From positions 1,922,001 to 1,986,000 of the forward strand of contig JAUSZU010000001.1 in assembly GCA_030817875.1 (NCBI GenBank): a stretch of 64,000 bases of DNA, in the 5' to 3' direction. The position numbers and the translations under genes were made by a program. The stretch is from Flavobacterium sp. W4I14 (GTDB lineage Bacteria; Bacteroidota; Bacteroidia; Sphingobacteriales; Sphingobacteriaceae). This document shows, piece by piece, positions 56,771 through 64,000 of this stretch (positions are counted from its first letter, which is position 1; each line of letters begins with the position of its first letter). The notes beneath the pieces are model-generated. The model searched no databases. It saw nothing but the letters and a program-made list of their open reading frames with translations, and was not told where the DNA came from.

Positions 56771-56800
56771 AATATTCTTAACGACTGCAAACTTACAATT

Positions 56801-58099
56801 TTAGCGATTCTTATGTTCGTTTTTTCTTAGAAGCATTAAAAGAACTAATCCAACAATAAAAAATGATGCCAAAGCGATAATTGAATAGCGAATATTTCCG
56901 GTTAAATCTTCAATGTAGGCAAAACTGAAAAGACCGATCACAATCGCCAGTTTTTCTGTTACATCATAAAAACTGAAAAATGAGGTGCTATCTTTTGTAT
57001 TAACCGGTAAATATTTAGAATAGGTAGAACGTGATAGAGATTGGATTCCGCCCATAATCAAGCCTACAATTGCGGCCAATGAGTAAAATTGATATTCGCT
57101 GGTAATGCAATAACCAAAAACACAACAGCCTATCCATACTACAACTACCATAATTAATACATTTATATTCCCTATTTTTTTTGCTAAATACGACATGAGC
57201 ATAGCGCCCGGAATAGCAACAAGCTGAATGATCAATATCACCGCAATCAATTTTGCTGTTCCCAATTTTAATGTTTTTTCAGCGAAACCAGCAGCAGCAA
57301 GCATAATGGTTTGTACACCCATAGAGTAAAAAAAGAAAGAAACTAAAAATCCTTTTAAAACCCTCATTTGTTTCACCTGTGCCCAAACTTTCGATAATTC
57401 GCTAAAGCCATCCTTAAGGATATTCGTTTTTATTTTATCGTGCTGAGGCGTTCCGTTCGGAAGTATTGAAAAGGGAATCTGAGAGAAACCGATCCACCAT
57501 ACGCCAACTAATAAAAATGATAACCTTGGCGGAAATGAAGCATCAGTAATACCAAACCATTCCGGTTTTAGCACAAATAGGAAACAAATCAGTTGAAGTA
57601 AAACCGAGCCGATGTAACCATACGAAAAACCTTGTGCACTCACGCGATCCTGATGTTCTTCGGTTGCAATTTCAGGCAGATAAGAGTTGCTGAATAACAC
57701 CCCTCCAATATATCCCATTGCAGCTATTGCAAACAAAATGATGCTCATTTCGAGCGTATCTAGTTTAAAGAAATATAAACCAATACAAGCCGCTCCACCC
57801 ACGTAGGTAAAGAATTTCATAAACGACTTTTTATTCCCTCTTCTATCGGCAATGGATGAAAGCATTGGCAAAGCAAATGCCATAATCAAATAAGCAAATG
57901 ATAAGGCATAGTTGGAAAGCGAGGTATTTACAAAGGTCCGGCCAAAGAACTCCACTTTATCACCATGTTCTTTAGTGGTGGTAATAATGGTATAATAAGC
58001 TGGAAAAATAGTAGAAGTGATGACCAAGTTATAGGCAGAGTTTGCCCAATCGAAAAATGCCCATGAACGGATGGTTTTCTTATTATTTTTTGTTATCAT
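56801..58099 (-). CDS. UMF1-family MFS transporter
   Basis: A 432-residue inner-membrane protein with about 12 helices. IRSWAFFDWANSAYNLVI at the start and GGIQSLSRSTYSKYLP near the end are signatures of the UMF1/Atg22-like major facilitator family. SSIADRRGNKKSFM is the MFS loop 2-3 motif. The substrate is unknown. Yeast Atg22 relatives export amino acids from vacuoles. It precedes the LutA-like gene and may share its transcript. Confidence 0.9.
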   Translation of the reverse strand: MITKNNKKTIRSWAFFDWANSAYNLVITSTIFPAYYTIITTTKEHGDKVEFFGRTFVNTSLSNYALSFAYLIMAFALPMLSSIADRRGNKKSFMKFFTYVGGAACIGLYFFKLDTLEMSIILFAIAAMGYIGGVLFSNSYLPEIATEEHQDRVSAQGFSYGYIGSVLLQLICFLFVLKPEWFGITDASFPPRLSFLLVGVWWIGFSQIPFSILPNGTPQHDKIKTNILKDGFSELSKVWAQVKQMRVLKGFLVSFFFYSMGVQTIMLAAAGFAEKTLKLGTAKLIAVILIIQLVAIPGAMLMSYLAKKIGNINVLIMVVVVWIGCCVFGYCITSEYQFYSLAAIVGLIMGGIQSLSRSTYSKYLPVNTKDSTSFFSFYDVTEKLAIVIGLFSFAYIEDLTGNIRYSIIALASFFIVGLVLLMLLRKNEHKNR

Positions 58100-58165
58100 T
58101 TAGTTTTTTCGCTTCGCTGGTGATTGCGTTGATTAATTTGATTCCACCGATTAAATAGTTCATTA

Positions 58166-58173
58166 CAAAACTA
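58166..58173 (-). promoter_or_regulatory. candidate -7 box for the UMF1 gene
   Basis: On the minus strand this reads TAGTTTTG, a full TAnnTTTG match, about 67 bp before the UMF1 start codon. The -33 region is not convincing. Confidence 0.3.
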
Positions 58174-58204
58174 ATACTTTATTGGTAACTTGATTGGCAT
58201 TTTT

Positions 58205-58239
58205 CTCACATCTCACATCTCACATCTCACATCTCACAT
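58205..58239. repeat. heptanucleotide tandem repeat (CTCACAT)5
   Basis: Five perfect copies of CTCACAT end exactly at the last base before the recQ stop codon. The unit is not a multiple of three but lies outside the reading frame, so length changes would not alter RecQ unless they reached the stop. It sits between recQ and the UMF1 gene. Confidence 0.9.
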
Positions 58240-60132
58240 CTAAATATAATACTTCTTCCCATCAGTTTTAATCTTACCTGCATCTAACAATTCTCTAATG
58301 GTATCAATCCTTTCGGCTTCGGCGCCATTTTTAATATTTGTAACCAGATCATCAAGACTTAAAGGTTGTTGTTGCAGTAAAGAAACGATCTCAAATTCAA
58401 TTTCCTCCTCCATCTGGCTCTGATTTTCGGCTCTTTTTTCAGCCAGACAAACATCGCATACCCCACATTTTATAGCATGATGTTCGTCAAAATAATGAAG
58501 CAGCTGAATACTCCTGCACAAATTTGATGAAGCATAAGCTACCACAGCGCTAATCTGTTTGTGTAGGATTTCCTTTCTCAGCTCCAGGTATTTCACATCC
58601 AGATCAAAATGGTCCATATCTACCCTCGGCCTAATGTATTGCAATTGCGGCTGATCGGTTTGCTGCGTATAAGTAAGTAACTCGATGGCCTGCAATTTAT
58701 TAAGCAGTGCAACAATTTCTTTATACGACAAACCTGTTTTCTTGGCTAAATCGGCTTCATTAATCTTAACAAAACCGTCGAAAGCGCCACCATGCGAACG
58801 CAGAATGGTTTTTATAATGCCGTCGTAAGCTTTATTTTCAATCTGAAAACGGTAAATGTCTTCATGACTAGCAATAAACATCATTCTCGATGGTAGAAAA
58901 ACACTTTCAGATAAGGTGAGGTAGCCATCATGTTCTAAAAACTTCAAAGCAGAAATTGTTTTTAAAACACTAATATTAAACCGTTTACAGAAATCAGCTA
59001 TATCAAAAGTAAAAGTCAAACCTTCGCCTGCACCAAATGCCAATTGAAAATAATTACCGAGGTAGTGATAGGTTTTTCTGATCTCATCTGGAGTAGGAAA
59101 ACTATCTAAATACCTGGATTCTAAGCCCAGAACATCGGATTGATTAGCTAACAGAACAGCGTAGCTTCGTTTTTCATCACGCCCTGCCCTACCAGCTTCC
59201 TGGTAATAGGCTTCTAAACTTTCGGGTAAATCTAAATGCACCACAAAACGAACATCTGCCTTATCAATTCCCATCCCGAAAGCATTTGTAGCCACCATAA
59301 TCCGGGTTTTGTTATTTTTCCACTCTTCTTGTTTTAAAAAACGTACATCACGCTCTAATCCGGCGTGGTAAAAATCGGCCTTAATCTGATTCCTATTGAT
59401 AAAATTAGCAACCTCGGCGGTTTCCCTGCGGTTACGCACATAAACCAAACCTGTACCTTTTACTTTTTGACAAATATCGATCAGCTTTTTATATTTATCT
59501 TCCTGGCCGAAAACCACGTAGCTTAAATTATCTCTGGCAAAACTTTTAACAAAAACCTGTGGGTCTTTCATTTCAAGCTTCTCTACAATATCTTTCCGCA
59601 CAAACTCAGTAGCGGTTGCAGTAAGTGCTAAAACCGGAACATCTGGAAGGATTTCGCGGAGTTTGGCGATCTGTTGGTATGGCGGACGGAAATCATAACC
59701 CCACTGCGAAATGCAATGTGCTTCATCTACAGCAATTAAATTTACATTCATGTACGAAATGCGAACACGCACTAAATCAGATAATAAACGTTCAGGAGAT
59801 AAATAGAGGAACTTGATTTTTCCGTAAATACAGTTATCCAGCAAGATATCGATTTCGCGTTTGCCCATGCCTGCATAAATGGCAATGGCTTCAATCCCTT
59901 TCGATTTCAGGTTTTCTACCTGGTCCTTCATCAAAGCAATTAATGGCGAAACAACAATGCAGATCCCCTCTTTAACCAAAGCAGGAACCTGAAAACAGAT
60001 CGATTTACCACCCCCTGTAGGCAACAATGCTAAACTGTCTTTTCCTTCCAGAACCGAAGAAATAATATCTTCCTGTAAAGGCCTAAAAGCTTGATGTCCC
60101 CAATATTTTTGTAAAATCTCTATTGCTGTCAT
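58240..60132 (-). CDS. recQ: ATP-dependent DNA helicase RecQ-type
   Basis: A 630-residue 3'-5' helicase. It shows Walker A LPTGGGKSICFQVPAL, motif II VDEAHCISQWGYDFRPPY, motif VI YYQEAGRAGRDEKRS, and a zinc-binding region with the Cys set in LCRSIQLLHYF...CGVCDVCL (parts). A winged-helix RQC-like part lies between. The C-terminal end is short and no HRDC domain is evident, so it is smaller than E. coli RecQ. It unwinds forks and recombination intermediates. Bacteroidota often carry several RecQ paralogues, so this may be an accessory copy. Confidence 0.92.
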   Translation of the reverse strand: MTAIEILQKYWGHQAFRPLQEDIISSVLEGKDSLALLPTGGGKSICFQVPALVKEGICIVVSPLIALMKDQVENLKSKGIEAIAIYAGMGKREIDILLDNCIYGKIKFLYLSPERLLSDLVRVRISYMNVNLIAVDEAHCISQWGYDFRPPYQQIAKLREILPDVPVLALTATATEFVRKDIVEKLEMKDPQVFVKSFARDNLSYVVFGQEDKYKKLIDICQKVKGTGLVYVRNRRETAEVANFINRNQIKADFYHAGLERDVRFLKQEEWKNNKTRIMVATNAFGMGIDKADVRFVVHLDLPESLEAYYQEAGRAGRDEKRSYAVLLANQSDVLGLESRYLDSFPTPDEIRKTYHYLGNYFQLAFGAGEGLTFTFDIADFCKRFNISVLKTISALKFLEHDGYLTLSESVFLPSRMMFIASHEDIYRFQIENKAYDGIIKTILRSHGGAFDGFVKINEADLAKKTGLSYKEIVALLNKLQAIELLTYTQQTDQPQLQYIRPRVDMDHFDLDVKYLELRKEILHKQISAVVAYASSNLCRSIQLLHYFDEHHAIKCGVCDVCLAEKRAENQSQMEEEIEFEIVSLLQQQPLSLDDLVTNIKNGAEAERIDTIRELLDAGKIKTDGKKYYI

Positions 60133-60145
60133 AAATCGGCGGTAT

Positions 60146-60153
60146 CAAAACTA
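60146..60153 (-). promoter_or_regulatory. candidate -7 box for recQ
   Basis: On the minus strand this reads TAGTTTTG, a full TAnnTTTG match only 14 bp before the recQ start codon. It would give a nearly leaderless mRNA. No -33 element is evident. Confidence 0.25.
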
Positions 60154-60201
60154 TAAAAAAGCTGTTGATATTGCTAAATTGCGCCACAATTAATCAAAAA
60201 T

Positions 60202-63200
60202 TTGATGAAACACCTCTATTTTCTATCCGCTCTTTCCCTATTATTTTTTAGTTCAAACGCCCAAGAGAAAAAATGGGATATTGAAAAATACCAGGGCACC
60301 ACAAAAAACTTTACTTTAAATACTGATGAAGGTACCTGGATGAACCTTGATGTAAGCGCTGATGGACAGGAAATTGCCTTCGATTTACTTGGCGATATTT
60401 ACGTGATGCCAATTAGCGGCGGAGTTGCAAAACTAATTAGTGGTGGTATTGCCTGGGATGTTCAACCCCGCTTTAGTCCTAACGGAAAATACATTTCTTA
60501 CACCAGCGATAAAAGCGGTGGAGATAATATATGGATTATGAACCGTGATGGTTCTGGCAAAAAACAGGTTACCAAAGAGAGTTTCAGGTTATTGAATAAT
60601 GCCACCTGGATGCCAAATAGCGAATACCTAGTGGCCAGAAAACATTTTACCGCAAGCCGCTCCTTAGGCGCTGGCGAAATGTGGATGTATAGTATAAACG
60701 GGGGAGATGGTGTGCAGTTAACCAAACGTAAAAATGATCAGCAGGATGCGGGTGAGCCTAACGTTTCGCCAGATGGCAAATATGTTTACTTTAGTGAAGA
60801 CGTAAGTCCAGGCCCTAATTTCGAATATAGTAAAGACCCTAACGGGACTATTTATGCCATCCGTCAACTGGATTTAACAACAGGAAAATTAACTACTTTG
60901 ATTAATGAACAAGGTGGGGCCTGTCGCCCCCAGGTTTCTCCAGATGGAAATTTGATTGCTTTTGTAAAGCGTGTAAGGTTAAAATCTACTTTATATGTTC
61001 AGAACCTGAAGACTGGGGAAGAATGGCCGGTTAATGAAGATTTATCTCATGATCAGCAAGAAACCTGGGCTATTTTTGGAGTTTATCCAAATTTTGCCTG
61101 GACACCAGATAGCAAAAGCATCGTTTTCTATGCAAAAGGAAAAATCAGAAAAACAGAAATTGGTACGTTGATCAACAGCACTATTCCTTTCCAGGCAAAT
61201 ACCATTCAAACCGTACAGAAGGCCTTACATTTTGAGCAACAGGTTTTCAGCAATGAATTTTCGGCAAAAATGTTAAGACAGTTAACCACTTCGCCTGATG
61301 GAAAAACAATTGTCTTTAATGCTGCAGGATACTTATACAAACAAGAATTACCAGCAGGAACACCAGAAAGGTTAACCAACGGATTGGATTTCGAATTTGA
61401 ACCTGCTTTTAGTCCCGATGGGAAATATGTTGTTTATACCACCTGGAGTGATGAATTACGTGGGGCAATAAAGCGTACAGATGTAAAATCAGGAAAAACC
61501 ATTATGTTAACTGATGAAAAAGGTTTTTATTATTCTCCTCAATACTCAACAAAAGGCGATAAAATCGTTTTCAGAAAAGGAAGTGGTAACGATGTTTTAG
61601 GTTATAACTATGGCCGGGGAACAGGTATTTTTATGATGCCAGCCAATGGTGGTGCTAAAACTTTGATTTTAGATAACGGAATCCGTCCGCAGTTTAACAA
61701 TACCGATACCCGCATTTATTTCCAGAGTTATGCTGATGGCAAAAAAGCATTAAAAAGTATCGATTTAAATGGTGCTAATGAAAGAACACACTTTACTTCT
61801 CAATATGCAAATCAGTTTATTATCAGTCCGGATAATAAATGGGTGGCATTTAACGAATTGTTTAACGTTTACATCACACCGATGATCAATATTGGTACGG
61901 CACAGGATGCATCGGCGGGCAATAAAGCCATTCCGGTTACAAAAGTGACTACCGATGGCGGAACATATATCCAATGGAGCGCCGATAGTAAAAGCCTTCA
62001 TTGGACGTTAGGGCCTAAATATTTTACTGTTGATGTAAATAATGCTTTCAACTTTGATGGAAATACACCGAAAACCGAAGCATCTTCTATTGACATCAAT
62101 TTGGTTTTAAAATCTGATATCCCTACCGGAATAGTGGCACTAAAAGGTGCAAGGATTATCTCGATGAAAGGTGATGAAATAATTGAAAATGGTACCATTA
62201 TTACCGATGGAAATAAAATTACGGCAATAGGAAAAGCAGATGCTGTAAGTATTCCAGCTAATGCCAAAATAATTGATGTTAATGGCAAAACCATTATGCC
62301 AGGCATCGTTGATGTTCATGCGCACTTGCGTACCAGTCCCGATGGAATAACACCACAGAGCGATTGGAGTTATATGGCCAATCTCGCTTTTGGTGTAACC
62401 ACTTCACACGATCCATCAAGCAATACCGAAATGGTTTTTAGCCAGAGTGAAATGCTTAAGGCTGGTAGAATGGTTGGCCCGAGGGTTTATTCAACCGGAT
62501 CTATTTTATATGGTGCTGATGGCGATTTCAAAGTGGTAATTAATAGTTTGGATGATGCCTTAGCTAATCTGCGCAGGTTAAAAGCCGTTGGTGCATTTTC
62601 AGTAAAATCGTATAACCAACCGCGTAGAGAGCAGCGCCAGCAGATTTTAGAAGCAGCCCGACAGTTAAGTATGGAAGTTGTACCTGAAGGCGGCTCAACT
62701 TTTTTCACCAACATGAATATGGTTGCCGATGGGCATACCGGAATAGAACATAGTATTCCTGTTATACCGGTTTATAAAGATGTGACCACGCTTTGGAACA
62801 ATACCGATGTAGCTTATACACCTACTTTAATTGTAGCTTACGGTGGCCAGTGGGGCGAAAATTACTGGTACGACAGAACCAATGTTTGGGAGAACGAAAA
62901 ATTAATGACTTATACCCCCCGCTCGATTATTGATGCGAGAGCAAGACGCCGGACAACTTCTGAATACAGTGATTATAACCATATCGATATTGCTAAGGCC
63001 GCTAAACAAATTGCAGATGGCGGTACAAAGATTAATCTTGGTGCACACGGGCAGATCCAGGGTTTAGGTGCGCATTGGGAACTTTGGATGTTTGTTCAAG
63101 GAGGTTTTACACCAATGCAAGCCATCAGGGCCGCAACATTAAACGGTGCAAGTTATTTGGGTATGAACAAAGAAATCGGCTCACTTGAAGTAGGAAAACT

Positions 63201-63432
63201 AGCTGATATGGTGATCATGGATGCCAATCCTTTAGATGATATCCGCAATTCGGAGAAAATTAAATATGTAATGGTCAATGGCCGACTTTATGATAGTGCT
63301 ACCTTAAATGAAGTAGGAACCAGAGAAAAACTTAGAGGTAAATTATGGTTCGAGAATATCAGAGGAAATGGCTATATTATTCCAAACGGAGAATCAGAAA
63401 CCTGGACTTTTACTGTTCCGCATTGTGATTAA
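60202..63432 (+). CDS. secreted TolB-like propeller fused to an amidohydrolase
   Basis: A 1076-residue protein with signal peptide MMKHLYFLSALSLLFFSSNAQ. Residues about 40-620 carry repeated PD40/WD40-like beta-propeller units (FSPNGKYISYTSDKSGGDNIWIM, VSPDGKYVYFSED, FSPDGKYVVYTTW). From about 640 an amidohydrolase domain follows, with the metal motif DVHAHLRTSP (His705, His707) and the end KLADMVIMDANPLDDI. HSIPVIPV and NLGAHGQIQGLGAH supply further metal-site His residues. Proteins of this architecture hydrolyse amide or similar bonds in the periplasm. The substrate is unknown. It stands alone, divergent from recQ. Confidence 0.88.
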   Translation: MMKHLYFLSALSLLFFSSNAQEKKWDIEKYQGTTKNFTLNTDEGTWMNLDVSADGQEIAFDLLGDIYVMPISGGVAKLISGGIAWDVQPRFSPNGKYISYTSDKSGGDNIWIMNRDGSGKKQVTKESFRLLNNATWMPNSEYLVARKHFTASRSLGAGEMWMYSINGGDGVQLTKRKNDQQDAGEPNVSPDGKYVYFSEDVSPGPNFEYSKDPNGTIYAIRQLDLTTGKLTTLINEQGGACRPQVSPDGNLIAFVKRVRLKSTLYVQNLKTGEEWPVNEDLSHDQQETWAIFGVYPNFAWTPDSKSIVFYAKGKIRKTEIGTLINSTIPFQANTIQTVQKALHFEQQVFSNEFSAKMLRQLTTSPDGKTIVFNAAGYLYKQELPAGTPERLTNGLDFEFEPAFSPDGKYVVYTTWSDELRGAIKRTDVKSGKTIMLTDEKGFYYSPQYSTKGDKIVFRKGSGNDVLGYNYGRGTGIFMMPANGGAKTLILDNGIRPQFNNTDTRIYFQSYADGKKALKSIDLNGANERTHFTSQYANQFIISPDNKWVAFNELFNVYITPMINIGTAQDASAGNKAIPVTKVTTDGGTYIQWSADSKSLHWTLGPKYFTVDVNNAFNFDGNTPKTEASSIDINLVLKSDIPTGIVALKGARIISMKGDEIIENGTIITDGNKITAIGKADAVSIPANAKIIDVNGKTIMPGIVDVHAHLRTSPDGITPQSDWSYMANLAFGVTTSHDPSSNTEMVFSQSEMLKAGRMVGPRVYSTGSILYGADGDFKVVINSLDDALANLRRLKAVGAFSVKSYNQPRREQRQQILEAARQLSMEVVPEGGSTFFTNMNMVADGHTGIEHSIPVIPVYKDVTTLWNNTDVAYTPTLIVAYGGQWGENYWYDRTNVWENEKLMTYTPRSIIDARARRRTTSEYSDYNHIDIAKAAKQIADGGTKINLGAHGQIQGLGAHWELWMFVQGGFTPMQAIRAATLNGASYLGMNKEIGSLEVGKLADMVIMDANPLDDIRNSEKIKYVMVNGRLYDSATLNEVGTREKLRGKLWFENIRGNGYIIPNGESETWTFTVPHCD

Positions 63433-63447
63433 ACTATAAATTTTGAG

Positions 63448-63483
63448 CCATGTAAAGGGCGAGATTAAATGCTCTTTACATGG
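63448..63483. terminator. hairpin between amidohydrolase and membrane-protein genes
   Basis: CCATGTAAAGGGC (63448-63460) pairs with GCTCTTTACATGG (63471-63483) over 13 bp with one G-T. No T-tract follows, so it is more likely an attenuator or mRNA-stabilising fold than a strong terminator. It ends 14 bp before the next start codon. Confidence 0.55.
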
Positions 63484-63497
63484 TAAATTAAATCAAC

Positions 63498-63761
63498 ATG
63501 AAACCAAATAAACTCTATACTACCGCTTCAGTTGTATTCTTAGTGCTCAGTGCGCTCGTTTTTGCATACGACGGGTATTATATTTTGGGTATCCAGACTG
63601 TAAACTTATTTCTGGCACTAATTGCAATGGCTTACATTACGTCTTTTATAGCGGTAATGAAAGATCGGAAATCTATTGTTTCGTGGTTATTACTAATCTT
63701 AAATTCGATTATATTAATCTGCATCATCTATTTCCTGACGCATTTTAAAATGAGGATGTAG
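63498..63761 (+). CDS. small membrane protein of unknown function
   Basis: An 87-residue protein with two or three hydrophobic helices (TTASVVFLVLSALVFAYDGYY, IQTVNLFLALIAMAYITSFIAVM in parts, and IVSWLLLILNSIILICIIYFL), separated by a short basic loop (KDRKS). It is likely an inner-membrane protein. No family is recognised. It lies 65 bp after the amidohydrolase gene on the same strand, separated by a hairpin. Confidence 0.65.
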   Translation: MKPNKLYTTASVVFLVLSALVFAYDGYYILGIQTVNLFLALIAMAYITSFIAVMKDRKSIVSWLLLILNSIILICIIYFLTHFKMRM

Positions 63762-63822
63762 TAGCCTATGCTTTAATTTATGATTTGTTCTTACAGTTCT
63801 TTCTAAACTTTTTTTTATAAGC

Positions 63823-63896
63823 GGTCGTCACCCTGAATTCATTTCAGGGTCTTAATAGCTAGAAAGATGCTGAAATAAATTCAGCATGACGATCGA
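63823..63896. repeat. palindromic intergenic element (two hairpins)
   Basis: GTCGTCACCCTGAATTCATTTCAGGG forms a first hairpin (CCCTGAA/TTCAGGG). GCTGAAATAAATTCAGC forms a second (GCTGAA/TTCAGC). The outer parts CGTCA and TGACG are inverted. It belongs to the CGTCA...TGACG class of dispersed repeats seen elsewhere in the window. It probably has no local function beyond RNA structure. Confidence 0.7.
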
Positions 63897-63949
63897 ATTA
63901 GGCAAACAAGCTAAAAAAAGCAGTATAGTTCAGGTACAATAAAATATAA

Positions 63950-63978
63950 GCTTACGCTCATTGGAAACGAGCGTAAGC
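63950..63978 (-). terminator. hairpin near the right edge
   Basis: GCTTACGCTC (63950-63959) pairs with GAGCGTAAGC (63969-63978), a perfect 10-bp stem with a 9-base loop. Read leftward it is followed by TTATATTTTATT, so it could end a leftward gene beyond the window. Read rightward only A residues follow. Confidence 0.6.
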
Positions 63979-64000
63979 AAAAATTATAGCACCAACAAAC

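Noticed and set aside
58203..58242. CRISPR-like array
   Set aside because: The repeats are 7 bp and directly adjacent, with no spacers and no cas genes nearby. It is a simple tandem repeat.

Overview
The window looks like chromosome of an AT-rich Bacteroidota, most probably family Sphingobacteriaceae (Pedobacter-like). This rests on gene content and style: an UpxY/NusG-like antiterminator inside a polysaccharide locus, a GLPGLI-like secreted protein, SPII lipoproteins, TAnnTTTG-type candidate -7 boxes, palindromic intergenic repeats ending in CGTCAT/ATGACG, and the order thrS-infC-rpmI-rplT. The assignment is by recognition, without any search. No rRNA, tRNA, CRISPR array, insertion sequence or prophage gene was recognised.

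Left edge (1-2000): the last codons of an alcohol-dehydrogenase/quinone-reductase-like gene, a 110-bp nested palindromic repeat, a small hypothetical gene, a beta-barrel-like secreted protein and a small helix-turn-helix regulator.

Polysaccharide locus (2072-33448): about 26 genes, nearly all leftward. Transcription probably starts near 33450 with a Wza-type export lipoprotein, a Wzc-type tyrosine autokinase and an UpxY-type NusG paralogue. A UDP-sugar dehydrogenase, Wzx flippase, Wzy-like polymerase, two DegT aminotransferases, an initiating phosphoglycosyltransferase, six glycosyltransferases (one frameshifted), an AsnB-like amidotransferase, three FemAB/GNAT-like acyltransferases and a GINT1-like propeller protein follow. 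The locus ends with a UDP-glucuronate 4-epimerase, a divergent PL1 lyase-like lipoprotein, a PhyH dioxygenase, a divergent DegT-fold protein, a GNAT and a large CapD/FlaA1-type dehydratase. One hexapeptide acyltransferase points the other way. Together they look like a complete Wzx/Wzy capsule or exopolysaccharide assembly line. The product probably contains 4-amino-4,6-dideoxy sugar and (possibly amidated) uronic acid, with acyl or aminoacyl decoration.

Regulatory and glycerol region (34287-41922): a receiver-Crp/Fnr fusion whose receiver has lost its phosphorylation residues, a universal stress protein, a single-domain response regulator, then a DeoR-type repressor divergent from glpD-glpK-glpF. 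Hairpin and palindromic repeats follow glpF.

Right part (41931-64000): an M16 peptidase pair, a DnaQ-like exonuclease overlapping a CBS-DUF294 protein, a YegP-like protein, a 649-bp intergenic region with two identical PurR/LacI-like palindromes ahead of a secreted zinc metalloprotease, the thrS-infC-rpmI-rplT operon, a lipoprotein and acyltransferase-3 pair, a GLPGLI-like protein, a LutA-like Fe-S protein, a UMF1 transporter, recQ, a propeller-amidohydrolase fusion and a small membrane protein. The most distinctive points are the PL1-fold protein with an eroded active site inside the polysaccharide locus, the FemAB-like trio, the PhyH/DegT/GNAT module, the degenerate receiver and the paired operator-like palindromes.
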